Shown here: positions 1 through 7,126 of the stretch, one piece after another | Position numbering within the stretch: position 1 is the stretch's first letter | Layout of the letters: the number at the start of each line of letters is the position of its first letter | Source: an uncultured Acidaminococcus sp. | GTDB taxonomy: Bacteria; Bacillota; Negativicutes; Acidaminococcales; Acidaminococcaceae | DNA: 29,738 bases | NCBI GenBank assembly: GCA_900554515.1 | Contig: USHN01000011.1 | Coordinates: 1 to 29,738 of the forward strand | Reading direction: 5' to 3' | The notes under the pieces: model-generated | Databases searched by the model: none | What the model was told of the DNA's origin: nothing | What the model saw: only the letters and a program-made list of their open reading frames with translations | Translations under genes and position numbers: made by a program

Positions 1-17
1 GCTATAAGCTTTCCGGA

Positions 18-42
18 CCCCCGCCACTATGGCGGGGTTTTC
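18..42 (+). terminator. Intrinsic terminator of a gene left of the window
   Basis: A perfect 8-bp stem (CCCCGCCA at 19-26 with TGGCGGGG at 30-37) has a three-base loop and is followed by TTTTC on the plus strand. It is a compact rho-independent terminator for rightward transcription entering from outside the window. On the minus strand no T-run follows it. Confidence 0.7.
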
Positions 43-50
43 AATTAACC

Positions 51-102
51 AATAAAAATACTGTGTATTGCCACTTTGTATTGGCAGTACACAGTATTTT
101 TG
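51..102 (-). terminator. Terminator of the rdgB-yfcE-malic enzyme-metQ operon
   Basis: A 16-bp stem (58-73 with 82-97, one G-T wobble) lies eight bases past the metQ stop codon. On the minus strand the stem is followed by TTTTTATT and on the plus strand by TTTTTGTTTT, so it could stop transcription from both sides. It ends the leftward operon. Confidence 0.85.
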
Positions 103-110
103 TTTTAAGA

Positions 111-935
111 CTAGAAAGCCGGCAGGATCGCACCTTTATACTGGGTATTGATAAAGTTCTTTACATCGTCGCTTTGCAGCGCTTTCATCAGCTTTTGGAT
201 TTCCGGACGATTTTCGTCCCCTTTCCGCACAGCAATGATATTCGCATAAGGAGAATCCTTGGCCTCAATAAAGAGAGCGTCTTTCGCAGGATTTAGCTTA
301 GCTTCCATAGCAAAGTTGGAGTTGATAACAGCGATATCCATATCTTCCAGAGTCCGGGGCAGCATCGCCGCTTCTGCTTCGGTAATCTGGAGATTTTTAG
401 GATTGCTGGTGATGTCACTCACCGTTGCAGAAATCCCCACGCCGTCTTTTAATTTCAAAAGACCTGCTTTTTCCAGGATGACCAGTGCCCGGCCACCATT
501 CGTAGGATCGTTGGGGATAGCTACCTTGGCGCCGTCTTTCAGCTCTTTCAGATCCTTAATTTTCTTGCTGTAAACACCCATGGGTTCAATATGAACGTTA
601 CCGGCAGACACCAGATCCAATTTCCGCTCGGAAGCGAATTTATCCAGATAAGGTTTATGCTGGAAGAAGTTGGCATCCAGTTCCTTATCAGAAAGGCTCA
701 GGTTGGGTTTTACATAATCGGTGAATTCCACCACTTGTAAATCAATACCCTCTTTTTCAAGAACTGGTTTAATATGGTTTAAGATTTCTGCGTGGGGTAC
801 AGGGGTTGCGCCCACTTTTAGTACCACTTTTTTACCGCTGTCTGCCGCTGGCTTGTCACTGCCGCCACAACCGGCCACAGCCCCGGTAAGGGCCAATACG
901 CCACAAAGTACCAGTGCTAATTTTTGTAATTTCAT
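111..935 (-). CDS. metQ: MetQ-type methionine ABC transporter substrate-binding lipoprotein
   Basis: This is the extracytoplasmic binding protein of a methionine ABC importer (NlpA/MetQ family), which delivers D- or L-methionine to the MetNI permease. The N-terminus is a lipoprotein signal: a basic start, a hydrophobic stretch and a lipobox ending in Cys23 (LTGAVAGC), followed by a Gly/Ser/Asp linker. The mature part carries family segments such as VGATPVPHAEIL and a DANFFQHKPYLD block near residue 90. At 274 residues it has normal length. A GGGAGG site precedes the ATG. It is the last gene of a leftward operon, 16 bases after the malic enzyme gene. No metN or metI lies beside it, so it must use a permease encoded elsewhere. 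The family call is firm; a different small ligand is possible. Confidence 0.93.
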   Translation of the reverse strand: MKLQKLALVLCGVLALTGAVAGCGGSDKPAADSGKKVVLKVGATPVPHAEILNHIKPVLEKEGIDLQVVEFTDYVKPNLSLSDKELDANFFQHKPYLDKFASERKLDLVSAGNVHIEPMGVYSKKIKDLKELKDGAKVAIPNDPTNGGRALVILEKAGLLKLKDGVGISATVSDITSNPKNLQITEAEAAMLPRTLEDMDIAVINSNFAMEAKLNPAKDALFIEAKDSPYANIIAVRKGDENRPEIQKLMKALQSDDVKNFINTQYKGAILPAF

Positions 936-951
936 AACTACCGCCTCCCAA

Positions 952-2202
952 TTATTTATTCCAGTTTCTTTCTACCCGTTCTGCCGCTTCTTTGCGAATT
1001 TCTTCCACGTCCCGATGCACTCTTGCAATCCCCTGTTCCATAGCCTTTTGGGCCACTGCAGCCGCGATAGCTGGAACGATTCTCCTGTCGAAGGCACCTG
1101 GCACCACATAATCTGCCCGGAGATCTTTCTCATCAATCAAATCTGCAATGGCATGGACCGCTGCCACTTTCATTTCTTCGGTGATGGCTTTGGCCCGTAC
1201 GTCCAATGCTCCACGGAACATACCGGGGAACACGCATACATTATTCACCTGGTTGGGAGCATCGCTGCGCCCCGTTCCGGCTACTGCGGCACCTGCTGCC
1301 TTGGCTTCTTCATAGGTCGTTTCCGGGACCGGATTAGCCAGCGCAAACACAACGGGATCCTTCCCCATACTTTGAATAATCTCTTTTGTAAAAAGACGAG
1401 GAGCAGATACACCGATAAGCACATCGGCTCCTTTTACAGCCCCCGCTAAATTGCCCTTATAGTGCCCGGGGTTGGTGACGCTGGCAAGATACGCTGTAGC
1501 CATATCCATCGTGCCAGGACGGCCTTCATAGACAGCACCATCTACGTCTACCATAATCAAATCCTTGACGCCCAATTTCACCAACAGTTTCCCAATGGCA
1601 CTGCCAGCAGCTCCGCAGCCATTTACTACCACTTTGACCTGGCTGACATCTTTTTTCAGGTAGCGCAGGGCGCCAGTAACAGCCGCACAGGCGATGATGG
1701 CCGTCCCGTGCTGGTCGTCATGAAATACCGGAATCTGGCACCGTTTAATGAGTTCTGCTTCAATTGCATAGCATTTAGGGGAAGCAATGTCCTCCAGGTT
1801 GATGCCGCCAAAAGAGGGCTGAAGTTTTTCCACGATCTGGACAAATTCCTCAGGATCCTTGGTCCCGATGCAAATAGGCACCGCATCCACGTCTCCAAAT
1901 TTTTTATACAGAACGGCTTTTCCTTCCATGACGGGCATAGCTGCTTCCGGGCCAATATCTCCAAGACCCAATACTCTGGTGCCATCACTGATGACAGCTA
2001 CCATATTGCCCCGGCAGGTGTATTCAAAAGAAAGTTCCGGATTGTCTTTGATTTTCCGACAAGGTTCTGCCACTCCCGGCGTATAGGCTACGGACAAATC
2101 ATGCCCATCTTCCAGCGGGACCTTACACCGCACTTCCAACTTTCCGTGATTTTCTGCATGGAGCGTCAGCGCTTCCTGATTCAGTGCTTCTGTATCAGCC
2201 AT
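952..2202 (-). CDS. NAD(P)-dependent malic enzyme, short form
   Basis: It oxidatively decarboxylates malate to pyruvate and CO2 in the cytoplasm, producing NADH or NADPH. Family blocks run in order: SVAYTPGVAEPC with the catalytic tyrosine (Tyr40), MEGKAVLYK with the catalytic lysine (Lys95), metal-binding acidic residues in NLEDI (136-137) and FHDDQHGT (161-162), then the dinucleotide-binding GCGAAGSA near 195-201. At 416 residues it matches the short bacterial form and lacks the phosphotransacetylase-like tail of MaeB. The cofactor (NAD or NADP) cannot be fixed by eye. The ATG follows a GAGGAGG-type site. It lies between the yfcE-like gene (16-base gap) and metQ (16-base gap), so it is probably co-transcribed with both. 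Confidence 0.95.
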   Translation of the reverse strand: MADTEALNQEALTLHAENHGKLEVRCKVPLEDGHDLSVAYTPGVAEPCRKIKDNPELSFEYTCRGNMVAVISDGTRVLGLGDIGPEAAMPVMEGKAVLYKKFGDVDAVPICIGTKDPEEFVQIVEKLQPSFGGINLEDIASPKCYAIEAELIKRCQIPVFHDDQHGTAIIACAAVTGALRYLKKDVSQVKVVVNGCGAAGSAIGKLLVKLGVKDLIMVDVDGAVYEGRPGTMDMATAYLASVTNPGHYKGNLAGAVKGADVLIGVSAPRLFTKEIIQSMGKDPVVFALANPVPETTYEEAKAAGAAVAGTGRSDAPNQVNNVCVFPGMFRGALDVRAKAITEEMKVAAVHAIADLIDEKDLRADYVVPGAFDRRIVPAIAAAVAQKAMEQGIARVHRDVEEIRKEAAERVERNWNK

Positions 2203-2218
2203 CTTGTTCCCTCCTCGT

Positions 2219-2698
2219 TTATTGTACTTCCTTTACTTCAAATTTCGGTTCACATGTTGCCTGCAAGGTCAGAATCCCATAGGTTGGAATCCCGTTGCGT
2301 GGTCTGGACGGGCTGCCCGGATTAATACAAAGGATACCATCCTTTTTTTCGCACACTGGAACGTGAATATGGCCGAACACTACAATATCCGCCTGTTTCT
2401 CCATACCCCAGTAATACAGCCGGCTGAAATCCATCCCCCATACATAGCGGTTTCCATGGGTCATAGCAATGGTAAAGCCTTCCTGGCGGGTAACCAGTTC
2501 CGCAGCTGCCCGGCCTTCGTACAAATCGCAGTTGCCGCACACTGCCATAACGGGAAGATTGGTTTCCGCTTCAATATAAGGGGCATCCTGGCTGTAATCT
2601 CCGGCATGCAGCCACAGATCCACAGGACCGGCCTGATCTAGCACTTTTTGCAGGGCTTTCAGATCTCCATGGGTATCACTGACGATGCCGATCTTCAT
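2219..2698 (-). CDS. yfcE: YfcE/MJ0936-type metallophosphodiesterase
   Basis: A small cytoplasmic calcineurin-like phosphoesterase of the YfcE/MJ0936 family, acting on phosphodiesters with two bound metals. The metal-site motifs are all visible: SDTHGD at the start, HAGD, CGNCD, THGN and GHIHVP, followed by INPGSPSRPR, a signature of this subfamily. I place the start at the ATG at 2698, which overlaps the rdgB stop as ATGA, has an AAAGGA site and gives a 159-residue protein beginning MKIGIVSDTHG. A start six codons upstream is possible but less natural. Translational coupling to rdgB is likely, as in many Firmicutes where these two genes are neighbours. The physiological substrate is unknown. 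Confidence 0.92.
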   Translation of the reverse strand: MKIGIVSDTHGDLKALQKVLDQAGPVDLWLHAGDYSQDAPYIEAETNLPVMAVCGNCDLYEGRAAAELVTRQEGFTIAMTHGNRYVWGMDFSRLYYWGMEKQADIVVFGHIHVPVCEKKDGILCINPGSPSRPRNGIPTYGILTLQATCEPKFEVKEVQ

Positions 2699-3294
2699 TT
2701 TTTCATCCTTTTCCACTGGTTGACCAGTTTCCGGATGGCTTTCGCCCTGTGACTGACACCATTTTTCTCTTCCATGGAGGCTTCTCCCATGGGTTTATGG
2801 AGCTCCGTGGACCAAAACAGCGGATCATAGCCAAAACCATGGGTACCATGAGGCTCGTGTAGCAAAATTCCTTCACAGATACCGGAACTTTCCAAAAGGA
2901 TCTTTCCGTCCGGATCGGCGATGGCAAGGGCACAAAAATAACGGCAATTGCGACGGCACTGCATGCGCATATTGCGCAAAAGCAGCTCGTTATTTTCCTC
3001 ATCGGTTGCTTCTTCTCCGGCATAGCGGGCGCTCCGCACGCCTGGCGCTCCTTTCAGGCTCAGCACTTCCAAGCCTGAATCATCCGCTAGGCAGAGTTTC
3101 CCCAGAGCATTGGCATAATACCGTGCCTTTAGCCGGGCATTCTGGGCAAAGGTCCGTCCTGTTTCTTCCGGTTCTTCCACATGAGGATAATCGCTAAGGC
3201 AGGTAAACGTAAGGCCTAATTCCTGCATCAAGACCTTAAATTCTTCTACTTTGCCTTGATTATGGGTTGCAATGACAATTTCCTGCATAGTCAC
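2695..3294 (-). CDS. rdgB: XTP/dITP diphosphatase (RdgB/HAM1 family)
   Basis: A house-cleaning pyrophosphatase that hydrolyses dITP, XTP and ITP to monophosphates and so keeps deaminated purines out of DNA. It starts with the family signature IVIATHNQGKVEEF, followed by FAQNARLKARYYA, CLADDSGLEV with the catalytic aspartates, APGVRSARYAG and HGFGYDPLF, ending with SHRAKAIRKL. Length (about 199) is typical. Two starts are possible: GTG at 3294, five bases after GGAAAGATGGT, or ATG at 3288 two codons later. I keep the GTG because the site spacing is better. It is the first gene of the operon with the yfcE-like gene, malic enzyme and metQ. I saw no convincing promoter in the 150 bases upstream. 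Confidence 0.95.
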   Translation of the reverse strand: MTMQEIVIATHNQGKVEEFKVLMQELGLTFTCLSDYPHVEEPEETGRTFAQNARLKARYYANALGKLCLADDSGLEVLSLKGAPGVRSARYAGEEATDEENNELLLRNMRMQCRRNCRYFCALAIADPDGKILLESSGICEGILLHEPHGTHGFGYDPLFWSTELHKPMGEASMEEKNGVSHRAKAIRKLVNQWKRMKK

Positions 3295-3365
3295 ACCATC
3301 TTTCCTATAATAGTATTCATTTTACCTGTTTTTTCAGCAGAAATCCAGTCACAATTGAAAATCTC

Positions 3366-3430
3366 CTGTACAAAAACAAGCTGTCCCCCTATATTTTGCC
3401 GGGAGTCCCGGTATAGAGGAAACAGCTTGT
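3366..3430 (-). terminator. Long intrinsic terminator after the CofE-like gene
   Basis: ACAAGCTGT (3376-3384) pairs with ACAGCTTGT (3422-3430), and the stem continues inward through CCCTATA/TATAGAGG and CCGGGA/TCCCGG. On the minus strand the stem is followed by TTTTTGTAC. It therefore ends the leftward operon that finishes with the CofE-like gene, 13 bases past its stop. Confidence 0.82.
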
Positions 3431-3443
3431 ATATCGCCGTGGT

Positions 3444-4115
3444 TCAGCGAATATAGTTTTTAATCACGCAGATGGGCGTTTTTTGGCTGGCGTTGCCAAA
3501 GGGGTTATCAATGAGGATTTTTTCCACCAGACGGGGATCTACGCCCCGGGTACACCCCAGACAGGCAGAGCGATGCAGATCATTGACATCAGCAATAGCA
3601 GCTCCAAAGCAGCCTGTAGCTTCCTTGATGGCATTGCATACCTTCACCGGATCTTTTGGCCCCAGCACGATATGTTTATCATACGGTGGCATAGTTCCGG
3701 TACAGTCGTCAATCAGTTTCGCCTGCCAGCCTCCCAGCCGGTAAAACCATCCCGGTTTGCCTAATAATTTCATGAAAAATCCCACCACTACAGCCATGAG
3801 CACCCGGAGCGTCCCGGATTCATTGAGCAGTACCTGCATAGCAGCCCAGTTTCCGATGCTGCCATATCCGGGGAACAGCTGGCTCAGGACTTTCGCTGCA
3901 AAGGAAATGTTTAGACTTTCCGGGCGAACCGCTCCGCCCTGGGTAATTGCCACTACGCTTTCTGCGGTGCACACCACATCCTGGGGACCGATTTTGTCGC
4001 CGCCATATTCCCGTATCGCATCTACAATGCTGTCATGTTCTGTCAGGATACGAGTAGGGATGGGGATAATTTCATACCCTTCTTTTTCGCTGATTCCCTT
4101 TGCCATGTCATCCAT
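3444..4115 (-). CDS. CofE-like (coenzyme F420 gamma-glutamyl ligase family) protein
   Basis: The sequence resembles the F420-0:L-glutamate ligase fold (CofE/FbiB family). An IPIPTRILTEHDSI opening and a DVVCTAESVVAITQGG block are followed by DDCTGTMPPYDKHIVLGP and a GAAIADVNDL segment with SACLGC close behind. The true family enzyme adds glutamate to coenzyme F420 using GTP, but F420 is not expected in this kind of organism and no other F420 gene is visible, so the substrate is unknown. I chose the ATG at 4115 because AGGGGG lies eight bases upstream; a GTG at 4124 would use the same frame but no spaced site. It overlaps the preceding membrane-protein gene by eight bases, which suggests coupling. 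A hydrophobic stretch near residues 100-115 could touch the membrane. Confidence 0.72.
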   Translation of the reverse strand: MDDMAKGISEKEGYEIIPIPTRILTEHDSIVDAIREYGGDKIGPQDVVCTAESVVAITQGGAVRPESLNISFAAKVLSQLFPGYGSIGNWAAMQVLLNESGTLRVLMAVVVGFFMKLLGKPGWFYRLGGWQAKLIDDCTGTMPPYDKHIVLGPKDPVKVCNAIKEATGCFGAAIADVNDLHRSACLGCTRGVDPRLVEKILIDNPFGNASQKTPICVIKNYIR

Positions 4116-4647
4116 TGTATGCACCCCCTGCCAGTTTTCTTACTTCTGCTCCCAAAATGGTTACGAAATATTTCCGTACATAGTGCGCTTTCCGGCCCAC
4201 GCCGCAAAGATAGACCGCTGCATCCATATCCACCAGATGGGAGAGCACTTCCCGCATATCCTTGCCATCTCTGGCAGAAAGTACCAGCGTCACAACAAGG
4301 GTCCATGCCTCATGGGGTTGGAGCACCAGCGCTTCAAAATAGTTATCACTGCGGCGTCTGTCGTCTTTTTCCACCCGCCCCCATGCCACTGCATCAGGAA
4401 ATTGTTCCTGAGGCAGATAGGGGCGCAGGAAACAATCTGTGATTGCTGCAATTTCACCGCCATTATTACGTAGCGGCACCGTAAAAGACAGCACTGCATG
4501 TTTTTTATCCAAAGATTCCAAGGTGAGAGGAGATCGTTCTTCCACCATGACCTGGGCTCCATCTGTCGGCTTTAGGAACGCATAGACGGTCATCACCAAT
4601 AGGCCCAGTACGCACAGCCCCAGAAGCAGTAAGATTACATTCATCAT
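4108..4647 (-). CDS. Single-pass membrane-anchored protein of unknown function
   Basis: I do not recognise a named family. The first 25 residues form one hydrophobic segment (VILLLLGLCVLGLLVMTVYAFL) with few positive charges before it, consistent with an N-terminal membrane anchor. The remaining 150 residues look soluble and beta-rich, with segments such as HAVLSFTVPLRNNGGEIAAI resembling an immunoglobulin-like fold. The ATG at 4647 overlaps the thioesterase stop (ATGA), with AAGGAAG eight bases upstream; a second ATG follows immediately. Its end overlaps the CofE-like gene. Tight overlaps on both sides suggest it works with those neighbours, but the role cannot be told from sequence. Confidence 0.8.
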   Translation of the reverse strand: MMNVILLLLGLCVLGLLVMTVYAFLKPTDGAQVMVEERSPLTLESLDKKHAVLSFTVPLRNNGGEIAAITDCFLRPYLPQEQFPDAVAWGRVEKDDRRRSDNYFEALVLQPHEAWTLVVTLVLSARDGKDMREVLSHLVDMDAAVYLCGVGRKAHYVRKYFVTILGAEVRKLAGGAYNG

Positions 4648-5066
4648 TCTTCGTTCTTCCTTTCTTCAGCGGCCACTTGCCGCAATGTTTCGTAGGCATC
4701 CAAGGTCAGCCGTTTGGGCTTGCCCGTCAAATCCGTAAACGCATTGGTGGACTCTCCTTCTACCAAAAGGGCTCCGTCACTTTTCCGCACGATCTGATAG
4801 GAAAAGCAAAACTTGACACGATCCACGTGGGTCATCTTCGTGACTACCTGGTATACATCATCAAATCGGGCGGACTGGCGAAACCTTGCATGAACATCCA
4901 CAATAGGGACTTGGTACCCTTTTTCCCGGAGCTCCGTCAGGGCAATGCCACAGGCACGGAAATACGCCACTCGTCCCATTTCAAACCAGCGCAGGTAGTT
5001 AGTGTGGTGCACCACGCCCATCAGGTCCGTCTCAGAAAAGCGCACCCGGTCTTCAATCGTTACCAC
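4644..5066 (-). CDS. YbgC/4HBT-family acyl-CoA thioesterase
   Basis: A hotdog-fold thioesterase that hydrolyses acyl-CoA or acyl-ACP. The 4-hydroxybenzoyl-CoA thioesterase signature is plain: VRFSETDLMGVVHHTNYLRW with the catalytic aspartate, then FEMGRVAYF and the later strand FSYQIVRKSDGALLVEGES. The frame is open far upstream, but that part runs into the tRNA gene. I choose the GTG at 5066: AAGGA lies seven bases before it, it gives 140 residues (normal for the family), and the extended -10 at 5115-5123 places the transcript start near 5108, leaving an in-frame ATG at 5105 almost leaderless. It heads the operon with the membrane-anchored and CofE-like genes. Confidence 0.88.
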   Translation of the reverse strand: MVTIEDRVRFSETDLMGVVHHTNYLRWFEMGRVAYFRACGIALTELREKGYQVPIVDVHARFRQSARFDDVYQVVTKMTHVDRVKFCFSYQIVRKSDGALLVEGESTNAFTDLTGKPKRLTLDAYETLRQVAAEERKNEE

Positions 5067-5114
5067 TCGGCATCCTTCTTTCTCCGTCCTTTTTCCATTC
5101 TTCATAGCCTGCCT

Positions 5115-5123
5115 ATTATACCA
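5115..5123 (-). promoter_or_regulatory. Extended -10 promoter for the thioesterase operon
   Basis: On the minus strand the sequence reads TGGTATAAT, a perfect TGn extended -10. No good -35 is seen at the normal distance, which is acceptable for extended -10 promoters. It lies between the tRNA terminator and the thioesterase gene, about 48 bases before the chosen GTG. Confidence 0.6.
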
Positions 5124-5136
5124 CAGACAAGGCAAG

Positions 5137-5172
5137 AAAAAAACCTCATCCCACAGATCCTGTGAAATGAGG
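5137..5172 (-). terminator. Terminator of tRNA-Arg
   Basis: Stem CCTCAT/ATGAGG (5144-5149 with 5167-5172) encloses CACAG/CTGTG with an ATC loop. On the minus strand seven T follow. It lies 15 bases past the tRNA 3' end and isolates the tRNA from the thioesterase operon. Confidence 0.85.
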
Positions 5173-5187
5173 CTGTCTTTACAAACA

Positions 5188-5262
5188 TGGTACGCCTGAG
5201 TGGAATCGAACCACCGCACACGGCTCCGGAGGCCGTTGCTCTATCCACTGAGCTACAGGCGT
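5188..5262 (-). tRNA. tRNA-Arg (anticodon CCG)
   Basis: On the minus strand the cloverleaf is complete: acceptor ACGCCTG pairing with CAGGCGT, D-arm around TAGCTCAGTGGATAGAGCA, anticodon stem ACGGC/GCCGT with loop CTCCGGA (anticodon CCG, reading CGG arginine codons), a T-arm with TTCGATT, discriminator A and an encoded CCA. It has its own promoter (5284-5312) and terminator (5137-5172), so it is a single-gene unit. Confidence 0.97.
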
Positions 5263-5283
5263 ATGTTCTTACGAACGAAAAAA

Positions 5284-5312
5284 ATTATAGCATAGTGAAG
5301 CAGAAAATTCAA
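5284..5312 (-). promoter_or_regulatory. Sigma-70 promoter of tRNA-Arg
   Basis: TTGAAT (5307-5312) and TATAAT (5284-5289) on the minus strand, separated by 17 bases. The -10 lies 21 bases before the tRNA 5' end, followed by an A/T-rich initiating region. This is close to consensus. Confidence 0.85.
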
Positions 5313-5347
5313 GGGGCATTTTGGAAAAAGGGGAAGTCCCTATACAC

Positions 5348-6463
5348 TCACCGATCCAAGCCTTTATCGTGCAGCCATTTGAACGCCAGCTGCATAATCT
5401 GCTTGTTATTCTTCTCGCCCATCAAGAAATGGGAATTGCCTTTAATGCCGATATCTGGCAAATGAACCAGCGTAGCATCTCCGCCGTTTTTATTGATGGT
5501 ATTGACAAATTGTTGTGCCATCAAAAATTCTGTTCCCCATTTATCTTCTCCTACATTCTCTGATCCCACTTTGATATGATCGCCATAATACAGCACAATG
5601 GGAATCCGTGTTAAAGCCATATACTGCTCACGGGGCACGCCCATAGCGGACGCAGACAGAGGAGCAAAGTGGGCCTGGGTAAGCACTGGCATGTCGTCTT
5701 CCGGGAAAATAAATTCGGTCCCGCCCGGCTCGTAGGCGATAATCCCTTTAACTTTATTGGTCCGCAGTGCTGTACGCCAGCCAATCGTTCCTCCCATGGA
5801 ATGGGTTACTAATACCGCACCATCCTTCTGTTGGTTCACCAGTTGGGTCAGCAGTGCTGCGTTAAGGTCATTGTCCAAAGGCCCAGAGCCCACTGTCCAG
5901 CTTTGCTGAAAGGCTTGGTATGCTTTTTCGCCTTTAGGAAATTGTTCATTGGGAACCGTTTTTCCGTTTTCATCATAATGCCCTATGCGGGACAAAATAT
6001 AGAAGGTCTTATCCGCATACATAGGGTTTCCCGACCAAGGAGTATCCGGTGTGATCGCTTTTGTAGAAAAATTGGATTCGCCGGTACGAGCCTGATCCAC
6101 CAGATACACGGAATACCCTTCTCGTAGGAACAAGGTATTGAAGCCTTCCCGTCCATCTACTGTCGTTTCCCATGTTCTTTTGGACTGGGCGCCTCCATGC
6201 TGGAAAATTAAGGGTAATTTTTTGGCATGAACCGGTTTTTGATATTCCACATAGTCATAATCCCCATAGGCACGCTGCCCATCGGGAGAAACAAAATTTT
6301 CCTGCTTAAACGTACCGCCGTGGGTAACGTACGTACCGCCTACCGTAAAAGATCCCTGTTCCGCAATAGAAAGCGGTGCAGACGCCATTGCTACGGAAGA
6401 GCCTATGGTCAGTGCCATTACAAGGATCCCAGTGAGCAATCTTTTTTTCAGGCTTTTTCTCAT
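5348..6463 (-). CDS. Exported alpha/beta hydrolase (esterase)
   Basis: A 371-residue secreted or periplasmic hydrolase, probably an esterase. Residues 1-28 are a Sec signal peptide (RKSLKKR, then a hydrophobic core and AMASA). The fold shows an oxyanion-type QHGGAQSK near 88, a strand VYLVDQARTGES, the nucleophile elbow THSMGG with Ser222, Glu245 in AYEPGGTE just after the next strand, and His345 in GNSHFLM. A Glu at that place instead of the usual late Asp recalls Alcaligenes esterase 713 (known family feature; the match here is my inference). The start is ATG 6463 after AGGAGG, though the frame is open further upstream into the SnoaL-like gene. It lies 22 bases after that gene. Substrate unknown. 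No clear terminator follows before the tRNA promoter. Confidence 0.87.
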   Translation of the reverse strand: MRKSLKKRLLTGILVMALTIGSSVAMASAPLSIAEQGSFTVGGTYVTHGGTFKQENFVSPDGQRAYGDYDYVEYQKPVHAKKLPLIFQHGGAQSKRTWETTVDGREGFNTLFLREGYSVYLVDQARTGESNFSTKAITPDTPWSGNPMYADKTFYILSRIGHYDENGKTVPNEQFPKGEKAYQAFQQSWTVGSGPLDNDLNAALLTQLVNQQKDGAVLVTHSMGGTIGWRTALRTNKVKGIIAYEPGGTEFIFPEDDMPVLTQAHFAPLSASAMGVPREQYMALTRIPIVLYYGDHIKVGSENVGEDKWGTEFLMAQQFVNTINKNGGDATLVHLPDIGIKGNSHFLMGEKNNKQIMQLAFKWLHDKGLDR

Positions 6464-6485
6464 CTCCGTTGTATCCTCCTGTCCA

Positions 6486-6920
6486 TTATAGATTTTGTTG
6501 TCTTGTAATGACAAAATACTGATCGCGGATTTTAATTTTCCATTGCCCATCTACCTTCACCAATGTATCAATATAGCGAATGTAGTTATCGCTGAGAACG
6601 TCACGATCTCCCTCATGCGTCACCAGTACAGCACGACAGTAATGCACATTTTCGGCCGTTTGCCCATCCTTGCTGAAGCGAATCACTTGCTGTCCGTTCA
6701 TATGATGGGAGGCTTTCACCGCACTAGTAAATGCAGAAAACTGCTTTTCCATCTCTGCCCGCCCATGGATATCCATAGCAAGCGTATCACCCATGTGCAC
6801 CATAATATGGGTATCTTCCGTAAAGAACTCGGCCTGTTTATGCACATCACACTCCAGATTGGAGAATTGATTAATTACATCGCAAATGGCATCCTTATTT
6901 TCCAATATTTCTAAAGACAT
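6486..6920 (-). CDS. SnoaL-like / NTF2-fold protein
   Basis: A 144-residue cytoplasmic protein of the SnoaL-like (NTF2 fold) type. Typical features are an opening helix with AICDVINQFSNLECD, FFTEDTHIMVHMGD, a stretch HMNGQQVIRFS and a closing strand VDGQWKIKIRDQYF. Such proteins form cone-shaped pockets; some are cyclases, isomerases or binding proteins, so no reaction can be assigned. GAGG precedes the ATG. It starts a two-gene unit with the exported hydrolase, from a promoter at 7014-7042. The pairing with an exported hydrolase is odd, because this protein has no signal peptide. Confidence 0.83.
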   Translation of the reverse strand: MSLEILENKDAICDVINQFSNLECDVHKQAEFFTEDTHIMVHMGDTLAMDIHGRAEMEKQFSAFTSAVKASHHMNGQQVIRFSKDGQTAENVHYCRAVLVTHEGDRDVLSDNYIRYIDTLVKVDGQWKIKIRDQYFVITRQQNL

Positions 6921-7013
6921 ACTGTACCTCTTTCTCTTATTGACATTTTAACCGTTAGCCGCATCCTCTTCAAAGGCGCTCCTCTGCCGCTTCTCCTTTC
7001 TTATCACGTTTGT

Positions 7014-7042
7014 ATTGTACTCTTATAAAAGAAGCGGAGCAA
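7014..7042 (-). promoter_or_regulatory. Promoter of the SnoaL-hydrolase unit
   Basis: TTGCTC (7037-7042), a 17-base spacer and TACAAT (7014-7019) on the minus strand. This gives a leader of about 85 bases before the ATG at 6920. The rest of the intergenic stretch 6921-7126 shows nothing else clear; no good terminator was found for the kinase operon that ends at 7127. Confidence 0.6.
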
Positions 7043-7126
7043 TTCGAAAAAGAGGTTTTTCAGATAAGTACTGCTAATGTGAAACAAAGAATTTCAGCAA
7101 AAAGCAGGATAGCATACCCCTAATAA

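Noticed and set aside
3376..3430. Riboswitch-like long stem upstream of rdgB
   Set aside because: On the minus strand it is followed directly by a T-run and lies 13 bases after the CofE-like stop, so it is best read as the terminator of the preceding operon.
5069..5219. Longer N-terminus for the thioesterase
   Set aside because: The frame stays open but runs through the tRNA terminator and into tRNA-Arg. The hotdog domain begins right after the GTG at 5066.
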